Positions 44,626-53,825 of a stretch of 64,000 nt of DNA are shown piece by piece. The first letter of the stretch is position 1. Each line of letters opens with the position of its first letter. A program made the position numbers and the translations under genes. The notes beneath the pieces are model-generated. The model saw only the letters and a program-made list of their open reading frames with translations, was not told where the DNA came from and did no database searches. Source of the stretch: an uncultured Sunxiuqinia sp. (lineage in GTDB: Bacteria; Bacteroidota; Bacteroidia; Bacteroidales; Prolixibacteraceae); the NCBI RefSeq assembly GCF_963678245.1, contig NZ_OY782770.1:1302001-1366000 (forward strand). Direction: 5' to 3'.

Positions 44626-46881
44626 ATGAAAACAATCAATAAATATTTAGTTTTTTGCATCAGCATATTAATGCTTTTAAGCTGTCAAAAAGAAACAAGG
44701 AACGTTCAAAATATTAAAACTTTCGGGAAACTATATGGTTATGCGCGTTGGTTTCACCCAAGTGATGAAGTGCAAAAGGTTGACTGGGAAAAATTCGCAA
44801 TCCTTGGAGTTCAAAAAGTAGAAAATATTAAATCTGATGCAGAACTGAGAGACACATTATTTCATCTTTTTTCACCTATTGTTCAAGGACTTCAAATTTC
44901 GGTCGGAGAAATCAAATCACCGGTTGATTTACATTCACTCGTGCCGCCTGACACTTTAAACAACAAGATTGTTTCCTGGCAGCATTATGGAGTTTACCTT
45001 GGAGAAAAAAGTAACATTTATAAAAGCATTCGCACCAATAAACTAGCTAATAATTTTTATTCCTTTTTTAGTAAATCAATAATTGATATCTCAGATTTTC
45101 GGGGAAAAGAAATAAAGTTAACAGGATACTTTAAAATAGAAACTTCTGATTCAAAAGGAGAAGCCTCGTTATTTTTATTTCCAATGGCAAAGAGTGAAAC
45201 TCCAACCTCTTTTACTAAACTACTTGAAAAAAATACGGTGAATATTACTGCATCTGAATGGAAGAAATATGAAATTATTAGCAGAATTGATAATAATGCA
45301 GAGTACATTCATTTCGGAGGTGCATTAAAAAATGACATTTCATTACTGGCAGATAATTTTACAATTTCAGTGAAAAATGGACAAAAATGGGAGTCAAAAG
45401 ACTATGTAAATTTGGGGTTCGAAACCGGTAAAATTGATTTTAATATTAATAGTTGGCAATTTATTGAAAATGGGCACAAAATTGAGTTAAGCCAAGATGA
45501 GACACACTCAGGAACGTATGCATTAAAAGCTGAATATACAGGAAGCCAGTTTGAAAATGTTCCCAAATTTGGAGAATATACTTACGAGCCTATTGGAAGC
45601 AATCTCTACTGTGTAGTTCCATTAGCACTTCATCAAATAAATGGTAACACCTATCCAAAGACCAACGAAAAACTCATTAATGAATTAAAAAAAGAAATTG
45701 CTGATATAAATACTCTATACAGTTTTAGTTCACAAATAGACTTGGCAAGTGTTGTAATTGCATGGAATGTGTTTCAACATTTTTACCCGTATTTTGATGT
45801 AATTGAAACTAATTGGGAAAAGGCTTTTTCTGAAACGTTAGAAGAAACATATTCAAATAATGATAAAGCAGACTTCACCAAAACGCTTAGTAAAATGGTT
45901 GCAAAATTGGAAGATGGACATGGCGTTGTATATGGTGAAAGACTGTATCATTTACCAATCAGGACAGAATTAATTGGGCAAAATATAGTTATAACTGCAT
46001 CAAACGACCCACAATTAAAAATCGGAGACATTATAAGAAAAGTAAATGGAGTTGAATCCGGAAAAGTTCAGGAGGAAATGGAAAAACAAATCTCCGGTTC
46101 GCCACAGATAAGACAATACCGTTCGCTAAATGTATTCGGAAGTAAATTCCATTCAGAGATTATTAACGTTTTGATAGAAAGAGATGGAAAAAAATTGTCA
46201 TTCGATGTTCAAAACAACAGCCGTTGTAAAAATATGTTCTTCAATCCAATAAACAATTTTCTATATAAATCAATTGATATTAAAGAGCTTGAACCTGACA
46301 TTTTTTACGTAAATCTAAGGAATTGCACCTCTGCAATTTTCACTAAGCATTTAGAAAAATTAGCAAAAGCAAAAAGTGTAATTTATGACTATCGCTGGGG
46401 CGGAAACTTAAGCTTGATTGAGTTGATTCCTCATTTGATTGATACGACAGTAAATTCTGCATGGTGGAATATTCCTCAGACTGTTTATCCTAACCGTAAA
46501 CAAATAACATATAATAAAACCAATTGGTCTTTACAACCAAAGTTACCTAGATTTACTTCGAAAAGTATTATTATAACTGCGCCTTGTGTTGTAAGTAGTG
46601 GTGAAACGAGTATGGGAATAATCAATCATTATAATTTAGCAACCACTGTTGGTGAACAAACAGCAGGATGCAATGGTAATGTAAATTGGATTAATTTACC
46701 TTGTGGTTACAACGTTATGTGGACTGGAATGAAGGTACTAAAACATGATGGCAGCCAACACCATCTTATCGGGTTTCCTCCTGACTATCCGGTTAAAAGA
46801 ACAATGGAAGGCATAAAAAATGATAAGGATGAAATTTTGGAGAAAGCGATAGAAATTGCAGGAAATAAAAACGCCCCCTGA
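44626..46881 (+). CDS. S41-family peptidase, lipoprotein (cassette 14)
   Basis: 751 residues. The lipobox is at MLLSC20. A jelly-roll-like N-terminal region (about 80-330) is followed by the protease part: LEDGHGVVYGERL, a PDZ-like segment (IGDIIRKVNGVESGKV), and VSSGETSMGIINHYNL, which holds the probable catalytic serine, with GEQTAGCNGNVN after it. The general-base lysine expected in S41 is not obvious to me. Probably a periplasmic or surface tail-type protease. The cassette edges are only partly complementary (GCCCCC on the right). Confidence 0.8.
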   Translation: MKTINKYLVFCISILMLLSCQKETRNVQNIKTFGKLYGYARWFHPSDEVQKVDWEKFAILGVQKVENIKSDAELRDTLFHLFSPIVQGLQISVGEIKSPVDLHSLVPPDTLNNKIVSWQHYGVYLGEKSNIYKSIRTNKLANNFYSFFSKSIIDISDFRGKEIKLTGYFKIETSDSKGEASLFLFPMAKSETPTSFTKLLEKNTVNITASEWKKYEIISRIDNNAEYIHFGGALKNDISLLADNFTISVKNGQKWESKDYVNLGFETGKIDFNINSWQFIENGHKIELSQDETHSGTYALKAEYTGSQFENVPKFGEYTYEPIGSNLYCVVPLALHQINGNTYPKTNEKLINELKKEIADINTLYSFSSQIDLASVVIAWNVFQHFYPYFDVIETNWEKAFSETLEETYSNNDKADFTKTLSKMVAKLEDGHGVVYGERLYHLPIRTELIGQNIVITASNDPQLKIGDIIRKVNGVESGKVQEEMEKQISGSPQIRQYRSLNVFGSKFHSEIINVLIERDGKKLSFDVQNNSRCKNMFFNPINNFLYKSIDIKELEPDIFYVNLRNCTSAIFTKHLEKLAKAKSVIYDYRWGGNLSLIELIPHLIDTTVNSAWWNIPQTVYPNRKQITYNKTNWSLQPKLPRFTSKSIIITAPCVVSSGETSMGIINHYNLATTVGEQTAGCNGNVNWINLPCGYNVMWTGMKVLKHDGSQHHLIGFPPDYPVKRTMEGIKNDKDEILEKAIEIAGNKNAP

Positions 46882-47010
46882 TAAAGTACATATTGCAGGG
46901 CGGGATTCGGTGGTACGCCAACTGTGGATTCTCGCATTGCAGTTTCGTGTCCTTCGGACAGGAACGCTCTCCGAAATCCGCCCCGACAACTTACAAGTGA
47001 CCGTTATAAA
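46871..47010 (+). repeat. attC-like site 14 (chimeric A/B arms)
   Basis: The left arm GTACATATTGCAGGGCGGG is of type A, but the right arm GACAACTTACAAGTGACCGTT is of type B, so the outermost parts do not pair well. The left box is altered (CCCCCTGATAAAG rather than ...AAC). Predicted crossover after G47003. Confidence 0.65.
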
Positions 47011-47045
47011 CTATATAATTTTAGGACCCTGCAAAGACAAACATT

Positions 47046-47299
47046 ATGAGAATTTTACTAATTTTTTTTTGATTCTATCTTCTTGTTCGTATAGACAAGT
47101 CAAACCCCAAGACAATTCCAAGATCAAAATTGAGATAAAGAACGATAAAGAAGTTCTCCTTAATGAAGACATTGTTGCGATTGATGACTTAGAACAAAAA
47201 CTCTTTGACCTTAAATCAAAGGACACAATTAAGGGTGAAAATTATATCATCCTTCTCGATTTTGATAAAAATGCGGACAACGAAATATTAGAGTGTTAG
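47046..47299 (+). pseudogene. short lipoprotein with ExbD-like region, frameshifted (cassette 15)
   Basis: From the ATG at 47046 the lipoprotein signal MRILLIFF runs into a stop in the T9 run (47062-47070). One more T would continue as LILSSCSYRQVK and then KIKIEIKNDKEVLLNEDIVA with GENYIILLDFDKNADNEIL, which resembles the periplasmic domain of ExbD/TolR. It then ends at 47299, short of a complete domain. Either a decayed fragment or an assembly error plus a short protein. Confidence 0.5.
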
Positions 47300-47694
47300 A
47301 AATTCAAATAGAGTTTTCCCTCACAAATCGTAAACATCCTCCTCTCCAACTTCATACATATAGCAAAAGGAAACGGAATAAATGGCCACGATTTTTCGTG
47401 TGTGCAGTAGGCAAATAATAAGGCAAAGGGGTTTCACCTTAATAAAAATGAGCTTGCTTATTGAGGCACGAAATAGGGGTGCTCATTTTTAATACTAAAC
47501 AATTTGAAAGCTGTTGTCAGTTTATTTGTTGGGTTTATGCCGTAGTCTTTTGCTACCCGAAGGGCTTGTCTGGATGAAATTAAAAAACCTTTGCTTAAGA
47601 TTTGGGCAAGCCTGAAAAAAAAGTTACTGACACCACCCGAGATAAAAACCCCTTAAAAGTCATTATTATTCAAGAAGTTCTATAATTTGTTTAG
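47300..47694. other. right end of the island, no gene
   Basis: No supported gene. Contains a 10 bp perfect inverted repeat AAAAATGAGC / GCTCATTTTT (47444-47453, 47481-47490), probably a terminator, and leads into the right copy of the tRNA-Arg direct repeat. Confidence 0.5.
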
Positions 47695-47710
47695 TAGTCC
47701 CACCGGGAAT
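47648..47710. repeat. right copy of the tRNA-Arg 3'-end direct repeat
   Basis: Aligns ungapped to 27251-27313 with 50 identical of 63. It covers the last bases of tRNA-Arg (from 47695) and the sequence just downstream of it, and the terminator hairpin here is degraded compared with the left copy. Confidence 0.6.
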
Positions 47711-47766
47711 CGAACCCGGATCTACAGTTTAGGAAACTGCTATTCTATCCGTTGAACTATGGAACC
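47695..47766 (-). tRNA. tRNA-Arg(CCT)
   Basis: On the minus strand it reads GGTTCCATAGTTCAACGG..., anticodon stem GCAGT/ACTGT with loop TTCCTAA (anticodon CCT), T arm CCGGGTTCGATTCCCGG and 3' TGGGACT plus discriminator A. Two G-U pairs occur in the acceptor stem. Its 3' end faces the island. CCA is not encoded. Confidence 0.93.
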
Positions 47767-48007
47767 ATCATTTTTGTAAAAAACACATCGTTACAAAAAA
47801 GCTTTGCAAAAATAGGAAAAAGCGACAGTATTCAAAAAAAAGAAATAGGAGCCAGCTCATTTTTCGAGTCGAATTGCCAATCTGGGTTTGTTAACAGAAA
47901 ATTTACAAGCAAATTATTTCTACTATTCTGACTAACTGGACATTAACACATATTTATCGAATCTTTCTTAGAAACGTTTTAAATTAGCTATTTTTGACCT
48001 TCCAATT

Positions 48008-48039
48008 ATTGCGGGAAAAACCACTAAAATCTACTTTTG
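48008..48039 (+). promoter_or_regulatory. promoter of sdhCAB
   Basis: ATTG (48008-48011) and TACTTTTG (48032-48039), 20 bases apart, fit the Bacteroidota consensus TTTG / TAnnTTTG; the sdhC ATG follows 47 bases later. Confidence 0.65.
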
Positions 48040-48086
48040 TGGAACTTTATCAGAAACATTAAATTTTTAAATAAAACTATTATCCT

Positions 48087-48761
48087 ATGAGCAATTTTCT
48101 GACTTCTTCTATTGGGAAAAAGTTTATTATGAGCATCTCGGGCCTTTTCCTGATGATGTTTATTGTCGTTCACTTAGGAATCAATTTACTTTTGATTTTT
48201 GACGACAGTGGTGAGCTTTTTAATCTGGGGGCAAATTTTATGGCTACCAACCCGGCTATCCGTATAATGGAACCGTTACTGGCGTTGGGCTTTATCGTAC
48301 ATATTTTATGGTCTCTCATTGTTAGTTTTCAAAACATGAAAGCTCGTCCCACCGGATACAACCAATCTAAAAATTCAAGCAACTGGGCATCTCGCAATAT
48401 GCTCGTTCTTGGCTGTTTAATTTTTGTATTCCTGGTTATGCACATTTATAACTTCTTCTACATTATTAAATTTGAATACCAAAATCTACTGGAAGTCGAT
48501 ATTGATGGAGAAATCATGCATGATTCCTATTCATTGGTTGCGGGACTATTTAAAACAAGTGTAACGTATTGTATTCTTTACGTTGTTGGCGCAATTCTGT
48601 TGGGACTTCATCTTGGACATGGTTTTTGGTCTTCGTTTCAAACCATTGGATTTGCGAATAAACTATGGTTGAAAAGATTACAGGTAATCGGACAAATTTA
48701 CGCGATTGTTGTTACTGTCGGTTTTGCAATCATCCCATTGTATTTCCTGATTAAATTTTAA
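48087..48761 (+). CDS. sdhC: succinate dehydrogenase/fumarate reductase cytochrome b subunit
   Basis: 224 residues with five membrane helices and haem-ligand histidines in [32 protein letters not shown] and [12 protein letters not shown]. This is the type B arrangement: a single anchor subunit holding two haems b, the usual one in Bacteroidota. It anchors SdhAB and passes electrons to menaquinone. First gene of the operon. Confidence 0.95.
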   Translation: MSNFLTSSIGKKFIMSISGLFLMMFIVVHLGINLLLIFDDSGELFNLGANFMATNPAIRIMEPLLALGFIVHILWSLIVSFQNMKARPTGYNQSKNSSNWASRNMLVLGCLIFVFLVMHIYNFFYIIKFEYQNLLEVDIDGEIMHDSYSLVAGLFKTSVTYCILYVVGAILLGLHLGHGFWSSFQTIGFANKLWLKRLQVIGQIYAIVVTVGFAIIPLYFLIKF

Positions 48762-48781
48762 CCGAAAAGAAGTATAGAATT

Positions 48782-50719
48782 ATGAGCATACTAAATTCAA
48801 AGATACCAGAAGGGCCATTGGCTCAGAAATGGACAAATTATAAGAATCACCAAAAACTGGTGAACCCCGCCAACAAACGCAAACTCGATGTAATTGTCGT
48901 AGGAACGGGACTGGCTGGTGGTGCTGCCGCAGCATCGCTTGGTGAAATGGGTTTCAATGTAAAGAACTTTACCATTCAGGATTCACCACGCCGTGCGCAT
49001 TCCATTGCGGCACAGGGTGGTATTAATGCTGCAAAAAACTATCCAAACGACGGTGACTCAGTTTACCGATTGTTTTACGATACCATTAAAGGTGGAGACT
49101 ACCGTGCCCGCGAGGCCAATGTTTACCGCTTAGCTGAAGTTAGCAACAGTATTATCGACCAGTGTGTTGCACAAGGTGTTCCTTTTGCCCGCGAATATGG
49201 CGGTTTATTAGACAATCGTTCATTTGGTGGAGCACAGGTTAGTCGTACTTTTTACGCACGTGGACAAACCGGACAACAGCTATTATTAGGAGCTTACCAG
49301 GCGTTGATGCGCCAGGTAAACAAAGGATCGGTAACGATGCATACGCGCACCGAGTTAGTCGATATTGTAATTGTTGACGGCAAAGCACGCGGAATTATTA
49401 CCCGTGACTTGGTAACCGGTGAATTGCAACGTCATTTTGGTCATGCTGTCGTGTTAGCTACCGGTGGTTACGGAAACACATTTTTCCTATCAACCAACGC
49501 GATGGGATCAAACGGATCAGCAGCTGTAAAAGCGTTCCATAAAGGAGCCATGTTTGCGAATCCATGTATGGCACAAATTCACCCAACTTGTATTCCTGTG
49601 CACGGAGAGTTCCAAAGTAAACTAACCTTAATGTCCGAATCACTTCGGAACGATGGACGTATTTGGGTACCTGCTAAAAAAGAAGATGCGGAAGCTATTC
49701 GTGAGGGAAAATTGAAACCAACCGATATTAAGGAAGAAGATCGCGATTATTATTTGGAGCGTCGTTATCCTGCTTTCGGAAACCTAGTGCCTCGTGATGT
49801 TGCATCGCGTGCAGCAAAAGAACGTTGCGATGCTGGGTTTGGTGTTGGAACCGGATTGGCTGTTTACCTGGATTTCAAATCATCTATCGAGCGCTTAGGG
49901 AAAGATGTGATTGAAGCCCGCTACGGTAACTTGTTCCAGATGTATGAAAAAATCGTTGACGACAATCCATACGAAACGCCAATGATGATTTACCCTGCAA
50001 TCCACTACACAATGGGTGGTATTTGGGTTGATTACGAATTGCAAACCAATATTCCGGGCTTATTTGCTGCCGGTGAGGCTAACTTCTCCGACCACGGTGC
50101 CAACCGTTTGGGAGCTTCGGCTCTGATGCAAGGATTGGCAGATGGTTATTTTGTGTTACCATACACCATTCAGAATTATCTGGCTGATGAAATTCGTACT
50201 CCTCGCATGGATACGAATGCAAAAGAATTTGTTGAAGCTGAGAAATCGGTAAAAGATCGATTTGAAAAACTGCTGAGCATTAAAGGTAATCGTTCAGTAG
50301 ATAGCATTCACAAAGAACTTGGTTTAATCATGTGGGACTTTGTTGGAATGGCTCGTAATGAAAAAGGTCTTAAGGACGCTATCAAAAAGATTGAAGCAGT
50401 TAAAAAAGAGTTCTGGACCAACGTCCGCATTCCTGGAAATAAAGAAGGAATGAATATTGAATTGGAAAAAGCCAGCCGTTTGGCTGATTTCCTTGAAATT
50501 GCTGATCTGATGGCACGCGATGGATTGAACCGTGAGGAGTCCTGCGGTGGTCACTTCCGTGAAGAATATCAAACCGGAGAAGGTGAAGCACTGCGTCAGG
50601 ATGATAAATTTGCCTATGTTTCTTGCTGGGAATATAAAGGTGAAAAAGAAGAACCAAAACTGAATAAAGAGGAATTGGTTTACGAGAATGTTCAAATGCT
50701 TCAACGTAATTACAAATAA
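48782..50719 (+). CDS. sdhA: succinate dehydrogenase flavoprotein subunit
   Basis: 645 residues. FAD-binding [20 protein letters not shown], the covalent-FAD histidine region [17 protein letters not shown], active-site HPTCIP and [17 protein letters not shown], and the C-terminal helical domain [14 protein letters not shown]. It oxidises succinate to fumarate (or the reverse in anaerobic growth). It starts 20 bases after sdhC. Confidence 0.97.
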   Translation: MSILNSKIPEGPLAQKWTNYKNHQKLVNPANKRKLDVIVVGTGLAGGAAAASLGEMGFNVKNFTIQDSPRRAHSIAAQGGINAAKNYPNDGDSVYRLFYDTIKGGDYRAREANVYRLAEVSNSIIDQCVAQGVPFAREYGGLLDNRSFGGAQVSRTFYARGQTGQQLLLGAYQALMRQVNKGSVTMHTRTELVDIVIVDGKARGIITRDLVTGELQRHFGHAVVLATGGYGNTFFLSTNAMGSNGSAAVKAFHKGAMFANPCMAQIHPTCIPVHGEFQSKLTLMSESLRNDGRIWVPAKKEDAEAIREGKLKPTDIKEEDRDYYLERRYPAFGNLVPRDVASRAAKERCDAGFGVGTGLAVYLDFKSSIERLGKDVIEARYGNLFQMYEKIVDDNPYETPMMIYPAIHYTMGGIWVDYELQTNIPGLFAAGEANFSDHGANRLGASALMQGLADGYFVLPYTIQNYLADEIRTPRMDTNAKEFVEAEKSVKDRFEKLLSIKGNRSVDSIHKELGLIMWDFVGMARNEKGLKDAIKKIEAVKKEFWTNVRIPGNKEGMNIELEKASRLADFLEIADLMARDGLNREESCGGHFREEYQTGEGEALRQDDKFAYVSCWEYKGEKEEPKLNKEELVYENVQMLQRNYK

Positions 50720-50743
50720 CGGCTATAAAAAAGGAGATCAATC

Positions 50744-51499
50744 ATGGATAAAACAATAAATCTCACGCTTAAGATTTGGCGTCAGAACGGTCCCAAAGAA
50801 AAAGGCCGTTTCGAAACCTATCAAGTTTCAGATATTTCAACTGACAGTTCTTTCCTCGAAATGATGGATATCTTGAACGAACAGTTGGTTAACGAAAATA
50901 AAGAACCCATCGCTTTCGATCACGATTGTCGTGAAGGAATCTGCGGAATGTGTTCACTATTCATTAACGGACGTCCGCACGGACCAGATGAGGAAATTAC
51001 AACCTGCCAGTTGCACATGCGTAAATTTAAAGATGGCGAAACAATAACCATCGAACCATGGCGTGCTGCTGCATTTCCAATCATCAAAGATTTGATTGTC
51101 GATCGCCAGGCGTTTGACAAAATCATTTCTTCAGGCGGTTACGTTTCCGTAAATACAGGTGGTGTTCCTGATGCGAATGCCATTCCGATTGCAAAACCTG
51201 CTGCCGACGAAGCGATGGATGCTGCTTCTTGTATCGGTTGTGGAGCTTGCGTTGCTGCTTGTAAAAACTCGTCGGCAATGTTGTTTGTTTCTGCAAAAGT
51301 TAGTCAACTGGCCTTGCTTCCACAAGGTAAAGTTGAAGCAAAACGCCGTGCGAAAGCAATGGTTGCAACAATGGACGAACTTGGATTTGGCGGATGTACC
51401 AACACCGGAGCCTGTGAAGTAGAATGCCCGAAAAGCATTTCTATTGCACACATCTCTCGTTTAAACCGCGAATTCTTGAAATCACGCTTGTCAGAATAA
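50744..51499 (+). CDS. sdhB: succinate dehydrogenase iron-sulfur subunit
   Basis: 251 residues. The [2Fe-2S] ligands are in [16 protein letters not shown] and TCQLHMR; the [4Fe-4S] and [3Fe-4S] ligands are in [15 protein letters not shown] and [17 protein letters not shown]. It links the flavin in SdhA to the haems in SdhC. It starts 24 bases after sdhA. Confidence 0.97.
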   Translation: MDKTINLTLKIWRQNGPKEKGRFETYQVSDISTDSSFLEMMDILNEQLVNENKEPIAFDHDCREGICGMCSLFINGRPHGPDEEITTCQLHMRKFKDGETITIEPWRAAAFPIIKDLIVDRQAFDKIISSGGYVSVNTGGVPDANAIPIAKPAADEAMDAASCIGCGACVAACKNSSAMLFVSAKVSQLALLPQGKVEAKRRAKAMVATMDELGFGGCTNTGACEVECPKSISIAHISRLNREFLKSRLSE

Positions 51500-51515
51500 A
51501 CCAGAGGACATAAGA

Positions 51516-51559
51516 AAACAAAGCGGCCGTATCTATTGATAGAAACGGCCGCTTTGTTT
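51516..51559. terminator. bidirectional terminator between sdhB and the DUF2807 genes
   Basis: AAACAAAGCGGCCGT and its exact complement form a 15 bp stem with a 14-base loop; the two flanking genes converge on it. Confidence 0.85.
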
Positions 51560-51575
51560 CTTCACAAAATCAAGT

Positions 51576-52295
51576 TCAATCCCGACGAACATCGCCGCCA
51601 CTGGATTCATTAATTTCTTTATGAGTCGGATTTCCTTTATACCGAATGTCGCCACCGCTACTCGCGTTGGCTTTAATCGATTTGGTTGCATGCACAACGG
51701 CATCTGCTCCACTGGAAGTTTTTACCTGACAATGTTCGGCAACTAAATCTCCACACGAAAGATCAGAACTACTGGAACTGGATGCTTCAAAATTGATAAC
51801 CCGTCCGGTGATTTCAGCATCCGATCCACTTGATGTATCCAGCCAAATCGTTTCTGCTGTTATATCTTCAATCTCTAAATCGGCTCCACTCCTCACCGAT
51901 ATTTTCAGTTCATCCAGCTTGAAGCTGTTTTCTGACTCTACATCAGCACCCGATGAAACATCGAGCCGAGTCAAATCATCAAAAGTGACATGAGCCGTAC
52001 GGTTTTCATTCCAGCTCCAGTTCAATTTCTTCTTCATGTAAATATGCAGAACACCATCTTTCACTTCGGTTATGATATCGTCAATAATATCAGGATCAGC
52101 TTCTATCACAACCTTTTCTGAGTTTCCTTGCGTTAAGTATAAATCGATTCCGCTACCAACCGAAATACCGTGGAAATTGGAGGTTTGTCGAGTTTGTTTA
52201 CCGACTCTTTCGTTTGCTGCCTGAGCTTGCAAAACCAATACCATTGCAAGCAGCAAAATGCTAACAAAATAAAACCGTTTCGTTTTTGTTTTCAT
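51576..52295 (-). CDS. DUF2807 (head GIN domain) exported protein
   Basis: 239 residues. A signal peptide (FVSILLLAMVLVLQAQA) is followed by RQTSNFHGISVGSGIDLYLT, the standard DUF2807 start, and then a right-handed beta-helix with SSG at each turn (SSGADVE, RSGADLE, SSGSDAE, SSSSSDLS, SSGADAV, SSGGDIR, SSGGDVR). Presumed periplasmic or surface-associated; function unknown. A paralogue lies 15 bases upstream, so the two are co-transcribed. Confidence 0.88.
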   Translation of the reverse strand: MKTKTKRFYFVSILLLAMVLVLQAQAANERVGKQTRQTSNFHGISVGSGIDLYLTQGNSEKVVIEADPDIIDDIITEVKDGVLHIYMKKKLNWSWNENRTAHVTFDDLTRLDVSSGADVESENSFKLDELKISVRSGADLEIEDITAETIWLDTSSGSDAEITGRVINFEASSSSSSDLSCGDLVAEHCQVKTSSGADAVVHATKSIKANASSGGDIRYKGNPTHKEINESSGGDVRRD

Positions 52296-52310
52296 ATGTA
52301 TTGCTCTTAG

Positions 52311-53030
52311 TTATTGTTTTCTGATATTACCACCTGACGATTCATTAATACTAACCGTAGAAGGACTACCTGAATAATAAATGTGACCGCCGCTTGAGGC
52401 TTCCCCTTCAAACTCATTGGTTACATCAATGTAGATATGTGCCCCACTTGAAACATCGGCAAAACAATCTTCACTGACCAACCCACTCCCTTTAATATGA
52501 GCACCAGAAGACGCTTTAAAATCAACTTTCTCAGCTTTCCCGCTGAGTTTAATGTGTGAGCCCGAAGATGCTCTCGCCTGCAGGTCCTGTGCATTAACAT
52601 CCAGATTTTGCTGACTACCAGAACTGGCTTTTGTGCTAAAATCTTTCAAGTGAATCAGATCATCCGTGCTAACCATTGCTCCTGAACTGCTTGTCAGTTT
52701 TTCAATACGGTCAAATTCGACCGTGATCAGTAATTTCTTGGCCTTTTTTATTCGTTCTTCTGAGAAAATATTTAGCTCATCTCTTTTCAGCTCAGTTTTT
52801 ATAAATTCATGCAAATTCTCATCGGCTTCTACCGTGATCAGGTTCTTATCCGACTGAACCAAGACCACCTTCATTCCGGTCGAAACTTTAATTTCATCGA
52901 AATCTCCGACTTCACGATATCCGGTTGTAACATGACCATTACCCCTTATGGATGGACCTAAAAAGATGCAAGCTGAAAAAATAGTCAGGAGTACAAAAAA
53001 GAAAACTGCTATGGAAAAACGCCTTTTCAT
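52311..53030 (-). CDS. DUF2807 (head GIN domain) lipoprotein
   Basis: 239 residues, the same length as its neighbour. The lipobox is at IFSAC21, then GNGHVTTGYREVGDFDEIKV. The beta-helix turns again carry SSG-type repeats (SSGAMVS, SSGSQQN, SSGSHIK, SSGAHIK, SSGAHIY, SSGGHIY, SSGGNIR). A tandem duplicate of 51576-52295 that kept a lipid anchor while the other is cleaved. Confidence 0.88.
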   Translation of the reverse strand: MKRRFSIAVFFFVLLTIFSACIFLGPSIRGNGHVTTGYREVGDFDEIKVSTGMKVVLVQSDKNLITVEADENLHEFIKTELKRDELNIFSEERIKKAKKLLITVEFDRIEKLTSSSGAMVSTDDLIHLKDFSTKASSGSQQNLDVNAQDLQARASSGSHIKLSGKAEKVDFKASSGAHIKGSGLVSEDCFADVSSGAHIYIDVTNEFEGEASSGGHIYYSGSPSTVSINESSGGNIRKQ

Positions 53031-53240
53031 ATGGTAATCGTTTTTGGGTTTTAAAGATATCAGATGGAACTCGTTTGATAATCACGATTCGATAGGACAA
53101 TTGTTTATCATGTTCGTTTCATCTGTAAGTGTTTGTCATTATTGACGCGAATATTCAATTTTCGTTACACAATTTAGAAATCACTGCTAATTTTATTACC
53201 AACAATTCGCTGAAACAAGGTTATTTATCGGTAAAACGAC

Positions 53241-53268
53241 AAAAAAAAATGCCGATTTAAACCGGCAA
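53241..53268 (-). terminator. terminator
   Basis: On the minus strand TTGCCGG...CCGGCA-type stem followed by nine T; it follows the Spy-like gene remnant. Confidence 0.7.
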
Positions 53269-53275
53269 TATTTCA

Positions 53276-53747
53276 TTAGCTCTTATCTTTCATCCTTCGA
53301 TCACGCGTGAGATGTCGGTGTTTTACTTTTAAGCTTTGCATTTCCAATTTTTGCTCCTCGGTAAGTAACGACCATATTTCGATACGTGACTTTGCCCGAA
53401 TTTTAGACAATTCGATTTGCAATTCACCCTGGCTTGTCCAGGCTTTTATAAATCGCCTTCATGTCAGGGGTTCCGGCAGCCATTAGTGTTTCATGATGTG
53501 CTCTCAGTTCCTTTAGCTGATCTCGAAATGTTTTTGCATCTTTCATGCTCTCCATACGAATTGACGTAATCGCTTCTTTTTGATCTTCAGTTAATAGTTT
53601 CGCTGCTGGAAATCGGTGATATTCACTGTCAGCATATTGTTCTAATTTTTGCTGACGTTCGAATCGTTGCTTTTGCTCCTGTGCCATCGTTGTTAACGAC
53701 AATAACATGGCAAACATAAATACCAATGCTGTAATTCTGCTTTTCAT
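53276..53747 (-). pseudogene. Spy/CpxP-like periplasmic protein, frameshifted
   Basis: A signal peptide (ALVFMFAMLLSLTTMAQEQ) is followed by a helical body with LTEDQKEAITSIRMESMKD. At about 53424 the frame hits a stop after KSLDKPG, but the other frame continues as QGELQIELSKIRAKSRIEIW with SLLTEEQKLEMQSLK to a stop at 53276. The whole would be about 156 residues with two LT-x-x-Q boxes, as in Spy-type chaperones that guard periplasmic proteins. One extra base (or two missing) near 53430 explains the break. Confidence 0.75.
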
Positions 53748-53825
53748 CGCTTAAAATTAAAAAATTCTCCCTTTGTACTCTCAATTATCACTTTTGTTTA
53801 ATCCGGCATTCGCGTCCAACACTCC

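Larger units (their letters stand above)
28348..47003 (+). mobile_element. integron-like gene cassette array without integrase (about 14-15 cassettes)
   Basis: Cargo genes all point rightwards and are separated by long imperfect palindromes that start at a unit-specific box ending AAC and end at ACCGTT plus the next unit-specific box. The crossover by analogy with integrons is G|TT. For nine units the box at the left edge is complementary to the box at the right edge of the same unit: cassettes starting at 28348, 29558, 30531, 31273, 31918, 34892, 37799, 39159 and 40824 match over 9-10 bases with at most one mismatch. That relation is expected only if each unit once closed into a circle. The class of repeat bodies varies (three main types). 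No IntI gene is present in the window. Confidence 0.8.
27251..47710. mobile_element. probable genomic island at tRNA-Arg(CCT) carrying the cassette array
   Basis: About 20.4 kb bounded by the diverged direct repeat described at both ends. Its content differs from the flanks: AT-rich genes of unrelated functions, cassette-like repeats, two insertion sequences and no core metabolic gene. No integrase or excisionase remains, so the island appears immobilised. The direct repeat divergence (about 20 percent) suggests the insertion is old. Confidence 0.55.

Noticed and set aside
28348-47003. CRISPR array
   Set aside because: The repeats are about 100-140 bases, palindromic, non-identical and separated by whole genes; no cas genes are present.
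28348-47003. Integron integrase hidden in the array
   Set aside because: I looked for tyrosine-recombinase R...HxxR...Y blocks among all larger frames; the only recombinases are the IS110 DEDD and IS3 DDE transposases.
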